Assembly (NCBI GenBank): GCA_016717225.1
Contig: JADKGB010000036.1
Location: forward strand, 1 to 26,224
Direction of reading: 5' to 3'
Source: Flavobacteriales bacterium
GTDB lineage: Bacteria; Bacteroidota; Bacteroidia; Flavobacteriales_F; PHOS-HE28
Length of the DNA: 26,224 bases
Of this stretch, positions 23,183 through 26,224 are shown piece by piece; position 1 is the stretch's first letter, and each line of letters begins with the position of its first letter. The notes beneath the pieces are model-generated. The model made no database searches. It saw only the letters and a list, made by a program, of their open reading frames with translations, and was not told the origin of the DNA. Made by a program: the position numbers and the translations under genes.

Positions 23183-23575
23183 ATGGCGGGTGAGGTGCAA
23201 CGCTGGTCCGATAGACTTCCGGAGCATTGGCAAGAAAGGGCGAATTGTTGCGGGATCTGGGGTCGACGCGCACCCGGATATGGAGGAGAAGCGGATGTTC
23301 AAGAGCGCACCGTTCTAATTGCACCACGGGTGGATGTGCTACTTTCAAGGACGATCAACTCATCATCGGCTTCGCCGTGGGCGCGCACATGATGGATGCA
23401 GAAGCGCTTTCGCTCTTACTCCCGCACAAACAGATCCGCACTACCTGCCGCCAAGGCCACCTGCGCGTCTCAACAAAGGAGCCTTCGGCGAACACTGGTG
23501 GAGGCCGTTTACATAAACAAGATGCTCGCGGAAGTAACGTACGGCGAAGAGGAAACGGGAAACGCCGATCAGCCG
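23183..23575 (+). pseudogene. DUF1801/YdhG-like small protein, frameshifted
   Basis: Fragments in three plus frames join to a plausible protein. From ATG 23183 it reads MAGEVQRWSDRLPEHWQERAN, then HPDMEEKRMFKSAPFYLHHG, WMCYF, FKDDQLIIGFAVGAHMMDAEA, HKQIR, HYLPP, and finally RTLVEAVYINKMLAEVTYGE. The pattern of a Met-Phe-(x)-Pro-Phe strand, followed by an aromatic WxCYF strand, KDDQLIIGF and a terminal helix, resembles DUF1801 proteins (about 110-130 residues). No catalytic function is known. It is divergent from the bacilliredoxin gene (119-bp spacer) and convergent with the T9SS-sorted gene, which ends at 23589. The assignment is tentative because it depends on stitching at least four frame changes. 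Confidence 0.5.
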
Positions 23576-23588
23576 TTAGTGCTGACGA

Positions 23589-24420
23589 TCACTCTTCGAA
23601 ACATCCGATCACCACGCCATTGCGAGCCTAACCAGATAAACACCATTCGACATCACGGGTCACAAATGTCCATTGACCGAAGCCTGTTCACCTGTTGCTG
23701 ATATAAGAACACACCGTCCGCGCGAACGACTCCTGAACTCTCCCAGCAAACCCTCCGGAACGGTGGTCGTCAGCTGAACGGACAGCCATCGGCCGGGTTT
23801 GGAAACAGGTTGATTGTGTTCGTTCCGCTTTCGGCGACACCCCCGAACACGCCAATGGAACCGCGACCACATTATCGATCATCCAGCCATCAAAGCCCGC
23901 ACTCCATTGCGCGCACCGCGAAAGGCGAAGCGCAAGCGCACGGTATCGACCAACCACCCGCGCGCCCCGATCATCGTCGGAAAACGGCTATGCATCGTGA
24001 TGGGGATCTCCGCCGTACGCCAGCCATTGGTGGCCCTCTAAAGAAAGAGCCGCTATCGGTCGCTAATTCACCGCTGTTATTGAAATAGATGAAATAAGCA
24101 TCACCAATGGAGGGTGTTCCAAGCATACGTTGCGCTGTTCTGTTTTTCGATCCAGCCAAACCTGCAGGCTATCCAATGGACCAACATTGAACTGGATCGT
24201 TTACCCAACAATTCGACATTGTCCCGCCACCAAGGTGAACCTGCATAAAGAAGCGGTGGAATCGGCATGAGGAAGCACTGTATCGGTAAACAAGCGCGTC
24301 CGGCTCTGACCACCCACCGGTGAACACATCCTTGTTCGGAGGCCCCACCTGCCAGCAACCTGCCGGGCATACACTGTCCAAATGCAGCGGTTCGCCGGGT
24401 GCAAGTCAATGGTCATTTCG
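23589..24420 (-). pseudogene. Secreted protein with jelly-roll (choice-of-anchor/MAM-like) domain and T9SS sorting signal, frameshifted
   Basis: Minus-strand fragments read DSVCPAGCWQVGPPNKDVFT and GGWSEPDALVTDT, then MQVHLGGGTMSNCWV. Next come GTPSIGDAYFIYFNNSGELA, a GARVV stretch and AGFDGWMIDNVV, typical of jelly-roll domains in secreted Bacteroidota proteins. The C-terminus joins as NTINLFPNPADGCLSVQLTT, then SNGVYLVRLANGVVI and GCFEE-stop at 23589 (one base added in the AA before TGG). This is the type A sorting domain that directs export by the type IX system and attachment at the outer surface. At least eight frame changes occur. The upstream limit is unclear; it may continue into the uninterpreted stretch or be part of the gene to its right. 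Confidence 0.68.
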
Positions 24421-24429
24421 CCACCGACA

Positions 24430-24940
24430 CCCGGAGCAAAAACGATGATGCTGATCCGCAGAAAAGAAGGCAAAGGATGTTCCCTACGATCGGGGAATCT
24501 CGGTTGAAAAGACCACAGCCATGGTAAAGAACCGCTGCCTACAGCGCTCGCTTTTCTTTTTGGATGAACGCCTTCGACGATCGGCACACGCAGGTTCGAG
24601 TACACCCCGGTAACCTGCGTCTTTCGCATGCAACAACCCGCCTCCGGAAACGGCGATAACCCGCTCTCATCGAACGCACCGAAAACCAAGCGACCCACAT
24701 GAGCCCAATTGGAGCGCTCCCGGACACATCACGGCAGGGTTCTAGCGTAACTAAATGGTACACTCGTGCAGATATCTTGCCACCGGAGATTTTCCGCAGC
24801 TGACGGGTTGGCTTGCATCTCCGCACGGGCGGTAACATCGTTCGCTGTTCCGGTGAGGTTGTAGCCTTTGGCATCACCCGGTCCCGGCAGACGATAACAA
24901 CCCCTTACCGGTATCTCATCATCGGAAACGCACGCTCCGC
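24430..24940 (-). other. Uninterpreted stretch between two secreted-protein genes
   Basis: No continuous family signal was recognised on either strand. Minus-strand fragments such as KGYNLTGTANDVTARAEMQA (near 24850) and VYSNLRVPIVEGVHPKRK (near 24580) look protein-like but could not be joined. It probably holds the C-terminal end of the copper-monooxygenase-like gene and the start of the T9SS-sorted gene, obscured by base losses. Confidence 0.4.
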
Positions 24941-24944
24941 CTCG

Positions 24945-26224
24945 CGCAGGGCCATGCGCATGATGTACAGCCTACATGGTGCGGGCTGTGTCACCATTGT
25001 CCAACACAATGTTCACATCGCTCTCGCGAAACCATAGGTGTAGGCGAAATAGAACAACATCATTTCGGTTCGTCGTGCCTTCGCCGAGAAGTAGACCAAT
25101 TGCGGTTATCGGTTGGGTTCTGCAGATTGTCCACCGTGGCATTGAAGGTATTTACCCATGCAAGACCGTACCAGCGGGCAATGATCGGGTTGCGGAACTG
25201 GTACATGCCCTGCCAATGGAAATCCCAATCCGGGAGTTATTTCCATCAATGGAATAAAGCCGTCGTTCGTTGGTGCGATCGCCCACGACTTCACAGCTTG
25301 GTGCATCAAATGGGCATGAGGTCCAATAGCCGTGATGGTTACGGGAAGCGGCACGGTATACCGTGAGTGGAATGTTTTGACCTGGTTGGGCAAGATGACC
25401 AGAGGGCCATTGGTGAGCGTGTACAGGTGTTCGAGGTTACCGCATGGCGATGTCGCGCGGGAACCCACACCGTTGTCGAATTCGATCCTGATGCTGGTAC
25501 CGTCCACCTTCCTGCAGGGCCACTACCAGCAGGGTAATGCACTTGATCACGAGGTCCGCTCCTGCAAGCAATTTCCGATCCCCATTCCAGTGGGTGTAAT
25601 GAGTAATATCTGAACCCGGCACCGTGATCCCAACAGGAGGCTTCTTCACAATTCTATCCCACCAGTTGAAATACGCCGACACTGGATCTGCAGCATCGAG
25701 AATTTGAAGCGTACGTTGGTATCCTGAAAAACGACATTACGATGCACGACCGCGCGATTGCCCATCACTTGAGCCGTTTGATAAAATGGTCGGCAGTTTT
25801 AATCACGGGAAAGCATGAAACAGGTTGCAGGTCCGATTTGGAAACCGAATTGTATAGGGTTCCATTATCGCTGTGATATCGATCGGCGATCACCACATTC
25901 CTCCGTGTACACGGGAACTGGAGGGCATTGACCGATCCTTGCGGCCCATCGGCTTCGTACCCACGCGGCAATGATGTCGATCTCGTCCCGCGAAAGAGGG
26001 CGTTCGTGCGCGAGTCGGCGATAGTTCAGAACAAGTGGCCATGGCGGCATTACGCGCTGAGTCAGTGTAGCCGGCCATATCCTCACGGGCATAAATGCCG
26101 CGCTATACGTTGTAAGATCCAAATGCCGCGCTGCCGATGCCAGCGTAACATGGTGGCATTCGGTACAGTGGCTGTACAACAGCACGCCAGCATCATCGGC
26201 TCACGTGGAGCTTGTATTGGCAAG
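24945..26224 (-). pseudogene. Cytochrome c plus copper type II monooxygenase-like secreted protein, partial and frameshifted
   Basis: The gene enters from the right edge. Its first visible part reads GVLLYSHCTECHH, with a CxxCH heme c site near 26153-26167. The rest of the heme domain follows: FDLTTYSA-like text, VMPPWP, NYR, and LSRDEIDIIAAWV. Next come GSDITHYTHWNGDRKLLAGA, DLVIK, HYPAGSG and DGTSIRIEFDNGVG. The copper-domain block ITAIGPHAHLMHQAVKSWAI contains the His-x-His ligand pair near 25305-25320, then FIPLMEI and EMMLFYFAYTY and DVNIVLDNGD. This matches copper type II, ascorbate-dependent monooxygenase-like domains found with cytochrome c in Bacteroidota secreted proteins. It is likely extracytoplasmic. 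About ten frame changes occur. The substrate is unknown. Confidence 0.7.

Overview
The window looks like Bacteroidota DNA, probably from a fairly GC-rich relative of the Flavobacteriales. This is inferred from a type IX secretion (T9SS) C-terminal sorting signal near the right end, -7-like elements of the TAnnTTTG type just upstream of several genes, few Shine-Dalgarno sequences, and the gene families present (BrxA/YphP-type bacilliredoxin, the rbfA/FtsX-like permease neighbourhood, paired secreted amidohydrolases). No rRNA, tRNA, CRISPR array or transposase was found.

Layout. (1) Positions 1-2650 hold three badly frameshifted genes: a DUF6986 TIM-barrel protein (-), a four-helix-bundle protein (+) and 5-hydroxyisourate hydrolase (-). 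An unusual pair of inverted 9-bp repeat arrays lies between the first two. (2) Positions 2701-5693 hold fcl, gmd and a cysQ-like gene (all -), giving GDP-L-fucose synthesis plus a PAP/inositol phosphatase. (3) Positions 5799-10226 hold two translationally coupled secreted amidohydrolase-family genes (-). (4) Positions 10332-12357 form an overlapping set: a small cytochrome-b-like membrane protein, a cytochrome c lipoprotein and hflX (+). (5) Positions 12399-17089 form a surface-glycan module (+): acyltransferase 3, a GtrB/DPM1-like glycosyltransferase, a GT-C-like membrane protein and an FkbM methyltransferase. The acyltransferase carries an 11-G homopolymer inside its reading frame, a strong candidate for phase variation. 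(6) Positions 17232-19052 encode an MsbA-like ABC exporter (-). (7) Positions 19187-21684 hold rbfA, a SAM methyltransferase and a frameshifted FtsX/LolE-like permease (+). (8) Positions 21911-26224 hold frameshifted dusB (with an internal gap), a BrxA-type bacilliredoxin, a DUF1801-like protein (+), a T9SS-sorted secreted protein, and a cytochrome c/copper-monooxygenase-like protein that runs off the right edge.

Data quality matters here. Genes from about 7.1 to 20.7 kb are intact. From 2.7 to 7.1 kb there are isolated single-base frameshifts, and both outer flanks are full of them. Nearly all those I resolved are repaired by adding one base. This suggests a long-read contig with poorly polished ends rather than true gene decay, so genes marked pseudogene are broken in this sequence but may be intact in the organism.
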